A stretch of 64,000 nucleotides of DNA. Origin: Bradyrhizobium diazoefficiens USDA 110 (lineage in GTDB: Bacteria; Pseudomonadota; Alphaproteobacteria; Rhizobiales; Xanthobacteraceae). Below the pieces are notes generated by a model, which was not told where the DNA came from, ran no database searches, and worked only from the letters and a program-made list of their open reading frames with translations. Below are positions 27,068 to 36,856 of this stretch, piece by piece (the stretch's first letter is position 1; the number at the start of each line of letters is the position of its first letter). The position numbers and the translations under genes were made by a program. The stretch spans positions 4,016,001 through 4,080,000 of the forward strand of contig NC_004463.1 of assembly GCF_000011365.1 (NCBI RefSeq), given 5' to 3'.

Positions 27068-27682
27068 TCACGCCAGCGGAGAGATGGCGGTCGGCAGCGC
27101 GATGATCGAGCGCATCTCGCCGGTCAGCCAATCCGGCCCGCCCTTCGGCGGCCACACGCCCCTGGCGACGGATTCCGCGCGCACAGCGGCGCGGGCATCG
27201 AGGCTCGCGAAGGGCCAGATATGGGTGAAGCGCGGCGGCCCGTCCAGCGCATACATCGCAATCGAGAGCGGCGACAGCTTGCCGCGCTCGGGCATCGCGG
27301 CTTCCCACGCGGCGATCGTGGGAGGAACGCCGCCATGCTTGAGGCGATAGGTGCGGATCTCGTAGACGCTTCCGTACTTGCCCGGCACGACCGGCGGCAG
27401 GAATGGAAACGGCACATAGGTGTCGAAGCTCATCTGCGCGATGGCCTCGCCGGCATTGAAGGGATTGGCGGTGCGGAGCGCGCGCTCGCGCTCGCCGCGG
27501 TATGCCTCGTGATCGCCAAACGAGCGCAGCACCAGGAGCTGGTTGAGCTCGCCGATCTCGTTTGCCCAGCAGCCGAGCAGCGTGCCCTTGGCCTCCGGCG
27601 CCCCGACATAATCGCCGATCCCGGCCACGGCCTTGGCGGCGGTACCGAGCTTCACCGTCAGCGTTGCGATCTCATAGAGCAT
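27068..27682 (-). CDS. NIPSNAP family protein
   Basis: A 204-residue protein made of two ferredoxin-like NIPSNAP modules: YEIATLTVKLG at the N-terminus and VYEIRTYRLKHGGVPPTIAAW from about residue 107, followed by THIWPFASLDARAAVR. NIPSNAP proteins often accompany catabolic operons with unclear biochemical roles. It sits between a flavoprotein and an isomerase; a single-module paralogue is at 44715-45053. Confidence 0.85.
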   Translation of the reverse strand: MLYEIATLTVKLGTAAKAVAGIGDYVGAPEAKGTLLGCWANEIGELNQLLVLRSFGDHEAYRGERERALRTANPFNAGEAIAQMSFDTYVPFPFLPPVVPGKYGSVYEIRTYRLKHGGVPPTIAAWEAAMPERGKLSPLSIAMYALDGPPRFTHIWPFASLDARAAVRAESVARGVWPPKGGPDWLTGEMRSIIALPTAISPLA

Positions 27683-27699
27683 ATTTCTTCTCCTTGCGG

Positions 27700-29427
27700 T
27701 CAGGCGGCGGCCGACCGGTTGTTCTTGAGCGGAATTCCGCCAGCGTGGTGCGCGGCGATGTAGCCGAAGGTCATGGCTGGACCGAGCGTGATGCCGCCGG
27801 ACGGATAGCGGCCGGCCATGATGCTCGACATGTCGTTTCCGACGGCGTAGAGGCCGTCGATGGGCCGCTCCTGCGCATCAAGCACGCGGGCATGTTCGTC
27901 GGTGTTGAGACCTGCGAAGGTGCCGAGGCTGCCGGCGACGATCTTCACCGCATAGAACGGGCCGGCATCGACCGGCGCGACGCAGGGGTTCGGCAGATGA
28001 GCCGTATCCCCCTGCACGCGATTATAGGGCGTGTCACCGCGTCCGAAGGCGGGATCCTCGCCGTGCGCGGCAAATCGGTTGTAGTGCCCGATCGTCGCCT
28101 TGAGCCCTTCGGCGGAGATGTCGCAGGCGCGCGCCAGCGCCTCGATGCTCGCGCCTCGTTTCAGGTAGCCGTTGCGAATCCATGGCGTGATTGGGAAGGG
28201 CGGCGGGCGGACGCGGCCAAGGCCGTAGCGCTTGAGGAATTTTGCGTCGCAGATCGCCCAGGCCTCGGCGGGCGCGCTCGCGGGCGTGGCGGCGAACAGC
28301 GCCTTCATCACGTCGTGATAGGAATTGGCCTCGTTGGCAAAGCGCGTGCCGTCGCTGCGCACCATGATCAGCCCCGGCTTGGCGCGCTCGATCAGATGCG
28401 GAAAGTGGCCAACCGAGCCGTCGCGATGCGGGACCAGTGAGACCGGCGCCCAGGCTCCCGGGTCGGAGAGATCCGTCCGCAGCTCTCCGCCGACACTCTC
28501 TCCGAGGCGGATGCCGTCGCCGGTGTTGCCGGCCGGCGCCGCCGACCAATGCTCGTGGCCGCTTGGAGCGTGGGCAAAGAGCGCTGCCTTCCGCGCCGTA
28601 TCGTGCGGGAAGCCGCCGCAGGCGAGCACGACACCGCGGCGGGCGCGAATCTCAAGCGTCGCGCCGTCATGAACGACGCGCGCGCCCGTGATGCGGGCTC
28701 CTTCGCTCAGGAGCGATCGGGCCGGCGCCGCCGGCATGATGCGAACGCCAAGCGCGTCGGCGGATTTCAACAGCCGGGCCACAAGCGCGTTGCCGTTGAC
28801 GAGATGCATGCCGCGGCCGAAGCGCAGCATGTCGACCAGATGCCGCGCGAGCCGGCGCGCGACATGCCGGAAGGAGGCCAGCGAGGAACGGGCGTTGAGA
28901 AAGTACCGGAGATCCGCGCCCGACGCGATGGCCATCCCGAACGGGGCGACTTCATCCAGCGGCGGCTTGAGATCGCGGAGGCGTGGACCGAGCTCACGGC
29001 CATCGATCGCCGCCGCGCAGAGCGAGCGGCCGCCCGTGACCGCGCCCGGGCTCTTGCCGTGAAAATCCGGGATCTGGTTGCCGTCGATGAAAGCAAGATG
29101 GGTCTCGCGCTGGAAGAACTCGACCATGCGCGGGCCTTGCTCGAGGAACATGTCGATGCGGGCTGCGTCGTAACCATCGGCGAGCTCATGCCGCAGATAG
29201 AGCCTGGGCTGCTCGGGGGCCTCGACGATGCCGGCCGCTTTCGCCAGCGGATTGCGCGGGATCCACATCCAGCCGCCGGACCACGCTGTGGTGCCGCCAA
29301 GTTGAGCCTCCTTCTCGACCACGATGACGTCGAGACCGAGCGAGGCGCCCGTAACCGCAGCAGCCAAGCCGCCTGCGCCCGAGCCGATCACGAGCAGATC
29401 GCAATCGAGATGTTCGTCGCTTCTCAC
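27700..29427 (-). CDS. FAD-dependent oxidoreductase, KstD/fumarate reductase flavoprotein-like
   Basis: A 575-residue flavoprotein. DLLVIGSGAGGLAAAVTGAS is the N-terminal FAD Rossmann motif, GGTTAWSGGWMWIPRN follows as in 3-ketosteroid Delta1-dehydrogenases, and the C-terminus has LYAVGNDMSSIMAGRYPSGG for the second FAD contact. The family introduces C=C bonds next to carbonyls or reduces enones. Two further paralogues lie in this module, suggesting sequential desaturation or parallel substrates. Confidence 0.9.
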   Translation of the reverse strand: MRSDEHLDCDLLVIGSGAGGLAAAVTGASLGLDVIVVEKEAQLGGTTAWSGGWMWIPRNPLAKAAGIVEAPEQPRLYLRHELADGYDAARIDMFLEQGPRMVEFFQRETHLAFIDGNQIPDFHGKSPGAVTGGRSLCAAAIDGRELGPRLRDLKPPLDEVAPFGMAIASGADLRYFLNARSSLASFRHVARRLARHLVDMLRFGRGMHLVNGNALVARLLKSADALGVRIMPAAPARSLLSEGARITGARVVHDGATLEIRARRGVVLACGGFPHDTARKAALFAHAPSGHEHWSAAPAGNTGDGIRLGESVGGELRTDLSDPGAWAPVSLVPHRDGSVGHFPHLIERAKPGLIMVRSDGTRFANEANSYHDVMKALFAATPASAPAEAWAICDAKFLKRYGLGRVRPPPFPITPWIRNGYLKRGASIEALARACDISAEGLKATIGHYNRFAAHGEDPAFGRGDTPYNRVQGDTAHLPNPCVAPVDAGPFYAVKIVAGSLGTFAGLNTDEHARVLDAQERPIDGLYAVGNDMSSIMAGRYPSGGITLGPAMTFGYIAAHHAGGIPLKNNRSAAA

Positions 29428-29440
29428 GTCAGCCTCCGGT

Positions 29441-31174
29441 TCACGCGGCGCGACGCGCCTGGGTCACCCCAAGCGCATGTCGCGCCGCGCGATAGGCAAA
29501 CGTGATGGCCGGACCGATGGTGATGCCCGGGCCCGGATAGGTGCCGCCCATGATCGAATTCGCCTCGTTGCCGCAGGCATAGAGTCCCGCGATCGCGCTG
29601 CCATCGGCGCGCATGACCTGTGCCCATTCGTTGACGACGAGACCGGTGGCCGCGCCGATGTCGCCGGGATAGAGACGCACGGCATAATAGGGCGCGGTCG
29701 AAATCGGACCGAGCGTCGGGTTGGGTTCGATCGACGCATCGCCGTTGACGCGGTGATAGGGCGTGGTGCCGCGCCCGAAGTCCGGATCGATGCCATCAGC
29801 GGCATAGCGGTTCATCGCCGCGATCGTGCCTTCGAGGTTGGTCGCGGGCACGCCGATCTTGCCGGCGAGTTCACTGATGGTCGCGCCCTCGGTCAGATAG
29901 CTGTCGGCGAGGTAGGGAGCGAGGTTGCGCGTGCCCATCCGTACCATGCCGAGGCCGTATTTCTTGAGGCCTGTGGCGTCGGTGATGATGAAGCAGGGAA
30001 TGCAGGGCACCTGCTTGTCGTGCTCGAACATCGCGCGACCGAACAGGTGATAGGAGACGGATTCGTTGACGAAACGACGGCCGGTCTGATCAACGCAAAC
30101 CGTGCCCGGCTTGCTGCGGTCCATGACGAAATGGGGGAAGCTCGCGGTGCTGCCGTCGGCGCGCCGTCGGATCGAGACCGGCGCCCAGAACGCATTGTCG
30201 AGATTGCCTTCGCCGAGGCGCGCGCCGAGCCGCAAGGCGATGTCCTGCATGGTGCCGGTGTGCCCGGGAGCGGAAGGGCTGTATGTCTCGCCCTTGGGCA
30301 GCAGCTCGCCGCGGCGTTGCGGATGCCGATTGAAGCCGCCGGCGGCGAGCACGACGCCGTGCGTGGCCGCTACGCGGCGGCTCGTTGTGCCGGACTTGAG
30401 CACCGCACCGGTCACAGTGCCGTTCTCGGTGACGAGATCCTGCACCTCGGTGCGGATCAGGATATCGACGCCGCGCGCATTGAGCGAGGCCAGGAAGCGG
30501 CCGATCAGCGCATTGCCCATCACCAGGCGGGACCCGCGTCGGCCCTTAAGCCGATCGCCGGCGTAATGAGCGAGGATCTTGATGGCATGGGCAAACGAGC
30601 GCGCGGACTTCTTGAGGGCGAGCAGGTGGCCGATATCGGTGCGGTCGACCATCATGCCGCCAAAAATCGTGAACTCCGGGATCGGCGGACGGATATTGCC
30701 GAGATCGGCGCCAAGGTCGCGGCCGTCGAACGGCACAGGTTCGAGAGCGCGGCCGCGCATCGTAGCGCCCTCGAACTGCTGTTCGTAATCTGGATGGGTC
30801 GCATAGGGGCGGAACTTGACGATGCTGTTGGCTTCGAGCGTTGCGACCGCGTCCGGCGCGCTGTCGAGAAAGGCCTCGCGCATCGACGGGGCAGAATGAT
30901 TGCCGACCACGCCGTCGAGGAACGTGCGGACCTTCTCCCGGCTGTCATCGGGATTGACGCTCTTCGAATGGTGCGAGTTGGGGATCCAGGTGGTCGCCGC
31001 CGAAAGCGCGCTGGTGCCTCCGACATATTCGGTGCGCTCGACCAGCAGGACCTTGCGGCCCTCGATCGCTGCGAACAGCGCAGCCGCCATGCCGGCCGCA
31101 CCCGAGCCGATCGCGATAAGATCGTAGCGGGCATCGTCGGAAATCGCTTCGATGTTCTTGAACATGGCCGTCAC
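29441..31174 (-). CDS. FAD-dependent oxidoreductase, KstD/fumarate reductase flavoprotein-like
   Basis: A 577-residue paralogue of the flavoprotein just downstream. DLIAIGSGAAGMAAALFAA binds FAD, then VGGTSALSAATTWIPNS; the C-terminal end has LYACGNEANSIMGGTYPGPG. It overlaps the AroE-like gene by four bases. It differs substantially from its neighbour, so the copies are old and likely specialised. The likely reaction is dehydrogenation of an alicyclic ketone; substrate unknown. Confidence 0.9.
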   Translation of the reverse strand: MTAMFKNIEAISDDARYDLIAIGSGAAGMAAALFAAIEGRKVLLVERTEYVGGTSALSAATTWIPNSHHSKSVNPDDSREKVRTFLDGVVGNHSAPSMREAFLDSAPDAVATLEANSIVKFRPYATHPDYEQQFEGATMRGRALEPVPFDGRDLGADLGNIRPPIPEFTIFGGMMVDRTDIGHLLALKKSARSFAHAIKILAHYAGDRLKGRRGSRLVMGNALIGRFLASLNARGVDILIRTEVQDLVTENGTVTGAVLKSGTTSRRVAATHGVVLAAGGFNRHPQRRGELLPKGETYSPSAPGHTGTMQDIALRLGARLGEGNLDNAFWAPVSIRRRADGSTASFPHFVMDRSKPGTVCVDQTGRRFVNESVSYHLFGRAMFEHDKQVPCIPCFIITDATGLKKYGLGMVRMGTRNLAPYLADSYLTEGATISELAGKIGVPATNLEGTIAAMNRYAADGIDPDFGRGTTPYHRVNGDASIEPNPTLGPISTAPYYAVRLYPGDIGAATGLVVNEWAQVMRADGSAIAGLYACGNEANSIMGGTYPGPGITIGPAITFAYRAARHALGVTQARRAA

Positions 31175-31980
31175 CTCGATCCGTCGTGCGCGAGCAGGAA
31201 GTCGACCATCGAGCTCTGCAGTGCGTTGTACATTTCAGTGCCCGTCGACGTCTTGCAGCCGAGGCGCCGCGCCGCCTCGACGAGCGGCGAGACCGCCGGG
31301 CTGGTGATGACGCAGCCGACGAACGTGCTGGCTTTGAGCTTCGATGCGTCGAGCGGAAGCGGGTCTCCGGCCTTCATGCCGAGCGGCGTTGCGTTGGCGA
31401 CGAGTTCGAAGCCGGACGGATCGGCCGAGCCTGGCCCGATCCCAGCCTTGCCGAGTGTGGCCAGCTTCGCGATCAGCTGGTCCCGGCGGGCAGCTTCATT
31501 GTCGTGAATGGCCAGCGAGCGAACGCCGGCTTCGACCAGCGCCATGGCGATCGCCGATCCGGCGCCACCCGCGCCGACCAGCAGCGCGCACTTACCGGTC
31601 GGGTCGTAGCCGTTGGCGCGTACAGCTCCGACAAAGCCGAGCCCGTCGACGTGGTCGCCATGCCAGCCGCCTTCGCGGCGTCGGCGCATGATATTGACCG
31701 AGCCGAGTAGACGGGCGCGGTCGGTCGAGGTTGCGCAGAATTCGTAGCAGGCAAATTTGTGCGGGACCGTGACGATGATGCCGTCGAGATTGCGGACATC
31801 GGTCGCGGCCGCCAGGAACGTCTTGAGACGGGCGCCGTTGATCTGCACCGGCACCAGGATGCCGTCATAGCCGCGGTCGATGAAGGCCTGCGTGACGCCG
31901 GCCGGCGATTTCACCTGGGCGATGGGGTCGCCGACGATGATGTTGAGGCGCGTGGCGCCGGTCAGGTTGAGGTTGATCAT
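31171..31980 (-). CDS. Shikimate dehydrogenase-like protein (AroE family)
   Basis: A 269-residue AroE-family oxidoreductase. The N-terminal substrate domain has VGDPIAQVKSPAG, the catalytic lysine in VTVPHKF (K75) and aspartate in GDHVDGLGF (D112); the NAD(P) domain has GAGGAGSAI. All catalytic residues are present. Located inside an inducible catabolic operon with a Liv importer, it more likely oxidises or reduces a quinate/shikimate-like compound than serves aromatic biosynthesis. Confidence 0.88.
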   Translation of the reverse strand: MINLNLTGATRLNIIVGDPIAQVKSPAGVTQAFIDRGYDGILVPVQINGARLKTFLAAATDVRNLDGIIVTVPHKFACYEFCATSTDRARLLGSVNIMRRRREGGWHGDHVDGLGFVGAVRANGYDPTGKCALLVGAGGAGSAIAMALVEAGVRSLAIHDNEAARRDQLIAKLATLGKAGIGPGSADPSGFELVANATPLGMKAGDPLPLDASKLKASTFVGCVITSPAVSPLVEAARRLGCKTSTGTEMYNALQSSMVDFLLAHDGSR

Positions 31981-31997
31981 TCTTCTTCTCTTCTTGG

Positions 31998-34529
31998 CTA
32001 GGCCGCCCCGCGGGCCTGCGCCGCTTCGGCCTGGACCACGCCGAGCAGGCGGGCCTGCAGGTCATGGTCGCGTTCGAGGATCGCTGCATCGCCGGCAAAG
32101 GCAATTTGGCCGTTCACCAGCACATAGGCGCGGTCGACGATCGGCAGCACGGTCTCGGCGTGATGCTCGACGATCACCATGGCGACCTTGCCGCGCAGCT
32201 TGACGAGGGCGTCCATGACTTCCTTGACGACGGCCGGCGCGAGGCCCTCGAACGGCTCGTCGAGCAGGATCAGCTTGCTCGGCACCACGAGGGCGCGCGC
32301 GATCGCGACCATCTGCCGCTCGCCGCCGGACAGACTCTCGGCCTTGGCGGCACGACGCTCGCGCAGGCGCGGGAACAGTTCGAACACCTCGTCCAGGGCG
32401 ATACCGCCGGGACGCGTGGCGAGCTGCAGGTTCTCGACGACGGTGAGGTTGGGGAAGAGCCGGCGTCCTTCGGGAACGAGCGAGATGCCGAGGCGGTTGA
32501 TTTCGTAGGGCTTGAGGCGCGCGAGTGGCTTGTCCTCGAACGCGATGCTGCCGTTACTTATGGCAAGCGTGCCGCTGAGACCGCGCAGCAACGTCGTCTT
32601 GCCGACGCCGTTGCGGCCGAGCAGGGCGACGGCTTCGCCGGCGTGAACCGCAAGATCAACCGCTTCAAGGACCGTGCTGCCGCCGTAGCCTGCCGACACG
32701 GCGTTGGCCGCAAGCAGTACCGGCGCTTTCGCATGGGCCATCCGCTCGACCGACGACGGCGGCGACTGCGTGCCGTCCTTGGCGGCCCCGAGATAGGCCG
32801 CGACCACGTCGGGATTGGCGGCTACGTCGGCCGGCTTGCCGTCGGCGATTATCCGGCCCTGGTGCAGGACCGAGATGCGGTCGGAGATCGCAAGGACGCG
32901 ATCGATGTCGTGCTCGATCAGGAGGACGCCGTGGGTCTGCGCGAGCTTCCCGATGAGATCGGCCACGACGACGCGGTCGGCCTCGGCGAGCCCGGCCAGC
33001 GGCTCGTCGAGCAGCAGCAGCTTGGAATCGATCGCGAGCGTAATGCCGATCTCGAGGAGACGCTTGGCGCCGTGGGGTAGATTGATGCATGGTTCGGCCG
33101 CGACGTCGGCAAGGCCGACGGCATCGAGGATCGACCAGGTCTTGGCGTTGACCTCCTCCATCGCATAGGCATCGGCGAGCATCTTGGCCGATCCCGTGCG
33201 CTGAGCCTGCACGGCCACGCGGACATTCTCAAACACGGTCAGGTTCTGGAATATCGACAGGATCTGGAACGAGCGCCCGATGCCGAGCCGGGCCCGAACA
33301 TGCATCGGCGTCCGGGTGACGTCGCTGCCGTCGAACAGAATGCGCCCGCCGCTAGGCTTCAGTGCGCCGGACAGCATGTTGAAGAACGTGGTCTTGCCGG
33401 CGCCGTTCGGCCCGATGATGCTGTGAAGCACGCCGCTGTGGACCTCGATGTCGATGCTTTTCGCCGTCACCAGGCTGCCAAAGTTCTTGCTCAAGCCGAT
33501 AGTCTGCAGCAGCGGCTTGCCGCGGTCGACCTTGGCGGCGCTGCTTGCGAATGGAACGATGGCGGCAGGTCGGGGCGGGATGTCGAGACGCACGAGCGTC
33601 CAGCGCTGCCGGCCGAAGAGCCGCTGCCACAGGCCCTGCATTCCTTCCGGAGAGGTCAGCGCGAACAGCATCAGGATGGGTGCGAAAACCAGCCACCAGT
33701 TCTCCGTGATGGCTGACAGGCGGTCTTCCAGCAGAATGAAGGCGATGGCGCCCCATAGCGGCCCGAGCACGTGATGCACGCCGCCGAGCACGGTCATCAG
33801 CAGGGAGTCGCCGGCGTGCTGCCAGCTCAGATTGTTGGCATAGACGCCCTCGAGCATAAGGGTGAGCAGGCCGCCGCCGAAACCGACGAAGGTGCCGGTA
33901 AGGATCAGCGCGCCATGCCGGAAACGATGGACGTTGTAGCCGAGGCTGCTCGCCCGCTGCTCGTTGTCGCGCACCGCCTGGAGAACGCGGCCGAACGGGG
34001 AGTGGGCGATCCGCCACATCAGCCAGATGCAGATCACGGTGACAGCGACCACGAAGACGTGGAACGACCACGGTCCGGCAAAGCTCGTGCGATAGACGCC
34101 CTGCAGCCCGTTCTCGCCGCCGGTGACGCCGGTCCATTTGAAGGCGATCTCGAAGGCAATCTGCGAGAACGCGAGCGTCAACAGCGAGAAGTACAGTCCC
34201 CTGCGGCGCAGGATGATGGCGCCGACCACGAGCGCCAGCAGCGCGGAGAACACCGTCGCCAGCAGCAGCGAGACGAGATCGTTGCCGTAGCGGCCGAGGA
34301 TGAAGAAGGCGGCCGCATAGCTCGCGCAGCCGAAGAACACCGAGGCGCCGAAGGGGACGAGCCCGGTGTAGCCGACGAGAAGATTCACGCCGGCGCCATA
34401 GAGCGTGTAGATCGCGATCTGCGTGATCAGCGAGATGGGCGCGCCGAGCAGCGCCCAGGCTGCGGTGAGCGCGGTGAGAACGAGCGCGGCGACAAACGCC
34501 GGATGGCGCAACAGAGCGAGACTTTTCAC
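31998..34529 (-). CDS. Fused Liv-type ABC transporter: permease LivM + ATPases LivG and LivF
   Basis: An 843-residue single chain. Residues 1-305 are a LivM permease with about nine hydrophobic segments; 340-585 are a LivG ATPase (Walker A GPNGAGKT at 373-380, LPHGAKR signature, LLLLDEP); 605-840 are a LivF ATPase (GRNGVGKT at 638-645, LSGGERQ, LILLDEP). The start is GTG 34529, overlapping the livH stop. In most genomes these are two or three genes. The frame is open without stops or shifts across both junctions, so the fusion is genuine in the sequence. It works with LivH and the binding protein encoded upstream. Confidence 0.92.
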   Translation of the reverse strand: MKSLALLRHPAFVAALVLTALTAAWALLGAPISLITQIAIYTLYGAGVNLLVGYTGLVPFGASVFFGCASYAAAFFILGRYGNDLVSLLLATVFSALLALVVGAIILRRRGLYFSLLTLAFSQIAFEIAFKWTGVTGGENGLQGVYRTSFAGPWSFHVFVVAVTVICIWLMWRIAHSPFGRVLQAVRDNEQRASSLGYNVHRFRHGALILTGTFVGFGGGLLTLMLEGVYANNLSWQHAGDSLLMTVLGGVHHVLGPLWGAIAFILLEDRLSAITENWWLVFAPILMLFALTSPEGMQGLWQRLFGRQRWTLVRLDIPPRPAAIVPFASSAAKVDRGKPLLQTIGLSKNFGSLVTAKSIDIEVHSGVLHSIIGPNGAGKTTFFNMLSGALKPSGGRILFDGSDVTRTPMHVRARLGIGRSFQILSIFQNLTVFENVRVAVQAQRTGSAKMLADAYAMEEVNAKTWSILDAVGLADVAAEPCINLPHGAKRLLEIGITLAIDSKLLLLDEPLAGLAEADRVVVADLIGKLAQTHGVLLIEHDIDRVLAISDRISVLHQGRIIADGKPADVAANPDVVAAYLGAAKDGTQSPPSSVERMAHAKAPVLLAANAVSAGYGGSTVLEAVDLAVHAGEAVALLGRNGVGKTTLLRGLSGTLAISNGSIAFEDKPLARLKPYEINRLGISLVPEGRRLFPNLTVVENLQLATRPGGIALDEVFELFPRLRERRAAKAESLSGGERQMVAIARALVVPSKLILLDEPFEGLAPAVVKEVMDALVKLRGKVAMVIVEHHAETVLPIVDRAYVLVNGQIAFAGDAAILERDHDLQARLLGVVQAEAAQARGAA

Positions 34530-35395
34530 TCGAATCTCTCCCAGCGTTCGCCGAACAGTCCGCGCGGGCGGACGAGGAGAATGGCGGCCATCAGGATGTA
34601 CATGGCTGCGCCCGACCATTCCGGCTGGAACTGGATGGTCATCGCCGTGGTGATGCCGACCAGGAGGCCGGCCACGACGGCACCCAGGAAGGAGCCGAGG
34701 CCGCCGATGGTGACGATCACGAAAGCCGGCATGATGGCGCCCGCCGCCATCGACGGCGTGATGGTCCAGAGCGGTGCCGCCAAGAGCCCGCCGAGGCCGG
34801 CGAGCAGGCAACCCATGCCGAACACGCCGCTAAAGACGATCGGCAGGTTGATGCCGAGTAGGCCGACCATCTCCGGATCACGCGACCCGGCGCGGATGAT
34901 CCGGCCGTAAGGCGTGTAGGCGAGAAAGGCCCAGAACGCGACCAGCGTCAGCGCGGTCGTGAGCAGCACGAACATCCTGTATTTGGTGATCAGGATCGGG
35001 CCGTATTCGACGAAGCCGGCCAGGAATTTCGGCGCAGCGAAGGGCACGGGCGCGCCGCCGAAGATCAGCCGCAACACCGCCTCCGCCAGCAGTGCGAGCG
35101 CGAAGGTCAAGATCAGCCCGAGCAGCGGTTCCTTGCCATAGAGGTGCCGGATCAGGACCATCTCGACGACGACGCCGATCGCGCCGGTCAACAGCGGCGC
35201 GGCAAGCGCCCCCCACCAGCCGAACTCCTTGGCCAGGGCATAAGCGAGATAGGCGCCGACGGCGAAGAAGGCGCCATGCGCGAAATTGACGATGCCGAGC
35301 ATGCCGAAGATGATCGACAGGCCGATCGCGATCAGAACGTAGAGAAAGCCGAGCACAAGGCCATTGACGGCCTGCGACAGGATCATGTCGAGCAT
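34526..35395 (-). CDS. livH: Liv-type ABC transporter permease LivH
   Basis: About 289 residues, integral membrane. MILSQAVNGLVLGFLYVLIAIGLSIIFGMLGIVNFAHG is the diagnostic N-terminal region of LivH, and FLAYTPYGRIIRAGSRDPEMVGLLGIN is the EAA-type loop. I place the start at ATG 35395 because it matches the family N-terminus; in-frame ATG 35455 would add 20 poorly conserved residues. It lies between the binding protein and the fused LivM-G-F gene in one operon. Confidence 0.92.
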   Translation of the reverse strand: MLDMILSQAVNGLVLGFLYVLIAIGLSIIFGMLGIVNFAHGAFFAVGAYLAYALAKEFGWWGALAAPLLTGAIGVVVEMVLIRHLYGKEPLLGLILTFALALLAEAVLRLIFGGAPVPFAAPKFLAGFVEYGPILITKYRMFVLLTTALTLVAFWAFLAYTPYGRIIRAGSRDPEMVGLLGINLPIVFSGVFGMGCLLAGLGGLLAAPLWTITPSMAAGAIMPAFVIVTIGGLGSFLGAVVAGLLVGITTAMTIQFQPEWSGAAMYILMAAILLVRPRGLFGERWERFE

Positions 35396-35478
35396 GGCGT
35401 CATCCGTTTTCGGATTTGGGCCGCGCGATGGCGCAAGCGGATTTGCCCGCGTCATCGCGTTTCACCCGGGGTCAAACC

Positions 35479-36741
35479 TCAGAGCGTGTCCATCTTGCAG
35501 GCGCTGTCGCCCGCCGAACCGAAGGCCTTGGCGATGTCGTCCGGCGTCTTCGGCAATTCGGCCTTGACGTCGAAATAGTCCCACTTGTCTGATATCTTGG
35601 GCTGAATGCCGGCAACCAGGAGGCGGCTCGTCATCTGGTGATCGAAGTCGCGATAGCCGATATCCAGGTTGCCGCGGCGATACTTCCAGTTCTCCAGCGC
35701 CCGCACGATCGCGCCGGGCTCGGTCGACTTCGCCATCTCGATTGAATCGAGCAGGCTCTTCATGCCCAGCCAGCCCATCCAGGCCTTGTCCGCCGCTGGC
35801 CTGTGGTATTTCTTCTCATAGGCTGCGGCCATCGCCTGTTCTTCAGGCGAGTTGTTCGGATTCTTGTACCACCAGGTGATGGTGTAGAGCCCATCGGCGG
35901 CTTCGGGGCCGACGCCCCACAGGTCGGTGTTGCCGACAGAGATCTCGGCGAATGGAATCTTGCCCTTCATGCCGAGCTCGTTCCACTGCTTCAGGAAAGT
36001 AGTGAGGTCGCTGGCAGCAATGCCGCCGATCACGACGTCGGGCTTGGCGGCGCGAATCTTCAGGATGAAAGACGAATAGTCCGGTGTGCCGACCGGCACC
36101 TCGTCGGCGCCGACCACGGTGCCGCCATTGGCCGTGATGTAGTCGGTGAAGGCGCGCTTGATGTCTTGACCGAAAGCGTAGGACGCGGTCAGGAGGTACC
36201 ACTTCTTGCCGATCGCAGCGCAGTAGGGGGCGAGAACGCGGGCATGAACATCGACCGGCGGCTGCAGGCGGAAGGTGTACTTGTTGCAGGACTTGCCAGT
36301 GAGGTCGCCGGTGGCGGCATTGGCCGCGACGTAAGGGATCTTGGCCTTCTTGGCGACCGATGAGATCGCGAGCGCGAAGGAGGAGAGCGCACCGCCGACC
36401 ATGCCGACGACCTTCTGCTCGCCGACGAGGCGCTCCGCGCTCTGCTGAGCACCCTGCGGATTGGGCTCGTCGAGCCAGACGATCTCCGCGGGCCGCCCCA
36501 GGAGCGTGTTGTTGCGCTGTTCCAATGCGAGCATGCCGCCCTGGGCGAGATATTCCGCCTGATCGACGATCGAGCCCGTCTTGGCCCAGATCATTCCGAT
36601 CTTGATCGGCTCGGCGGCTGCCGCGTTGCCGATATACGGCATACCGAGGCGCGATGCCGCGAGCGACGTTGCGCCCAAGAGCAGGCCGCGCCGGCCGATG
36701 CGCAGGCCGGTTGCCGCTCGTGTCTTCTTCAGGTCCGTCAT
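35479..36741 (-). CDS. Periplasmic substrate-binding protein, LivK-like (first copy)
   Basis: A 420-residue type-1 periplasmic binding protein. The N-terminus has a twin-arginine-like signal (GLRIGRRGLLLGATSLA) ending near AAAAEP; the body starts IKIGMIWAKTGSI and contains AQQSAERLVGEQKVVGMVGG. The family serves Liv-type importers for amino acids, aromatic acids and other carboxylates. It is the first gene of the minus-strand operon and begins 100 bases from two identical inverted dyads in the promoter. Confidence 0.9.
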   Translation of the reverse strand: MTDLKKTRAATGLRIGRRGLLLGATSLAASRLGMPYIGNAAAAEPIKIGMIWAKTGSIVDQAEYLAQGGMLALEQRNNTLLGRPAEIVWLDEPNPQGAQQSAERLVGEQKVVGMVGGALSSFALAISSVAKKAKIPYVAANAATGDLTGKSCNKYTFRLQPPVDVHARVLAPYCAAIGKKWYLLTASYAFGQDIKRAFTDYITANGGTVVGADEVPVGTPDYSSFILKIRAAKPDVVIGGIAASDLTTFLKQWNELGMKGKIPFAEISVGNTDLWGVGPEAADGLYTITWWYKNPNNSPEEQAMAAAYEKKYHRPAADKAWMGWLGMKSLLDSIEMAKSTEPGAIVRALENWKYRRGNLDIGYRDFDHQMTSRLLVAGIQPKISDKWDYFDVKAELPKTPDDIAKAFGSAGDSACKMDTL

Positions 36742-36823
36742 TGTCTCACCTCCCCTTCTGACATTGCGCCGGTCATTGCCGGCGGGCCGTGCATGCGGCT
36801 CTTGGGGCTTGCCCTACCATGAC

Positions 36824-36838
36824 TGGAATTGGATTCCA
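36824..36838 (+). promoter_or_regulatory. Operator candidate 1 (TGGAAT-N3-ATTCCA dyad)
   Basis: TGGAATTGGATTCCA, a near-perfect dyad. An exact inverted copy lies at 36857-36871, so the centres are 33 bp apart, about three helical turns. It lies in the divergent promoter between the binding-protein gene (minus) and the oxidoreductase gene (plus). The shape resembles known IclR-family sites, and an IclR gene is two genes away. Confidence 0.75.
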
Positions 36839-36856
36839 ATATCAAAAATCGAAAAA

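Noticed and set aside
29324..31507. Plus-strand open frame of 727 codons
   Set aside because: Antisense to a KstD-like flavoprotein and the AroE-like gene; composition is typical of a shadow frame.
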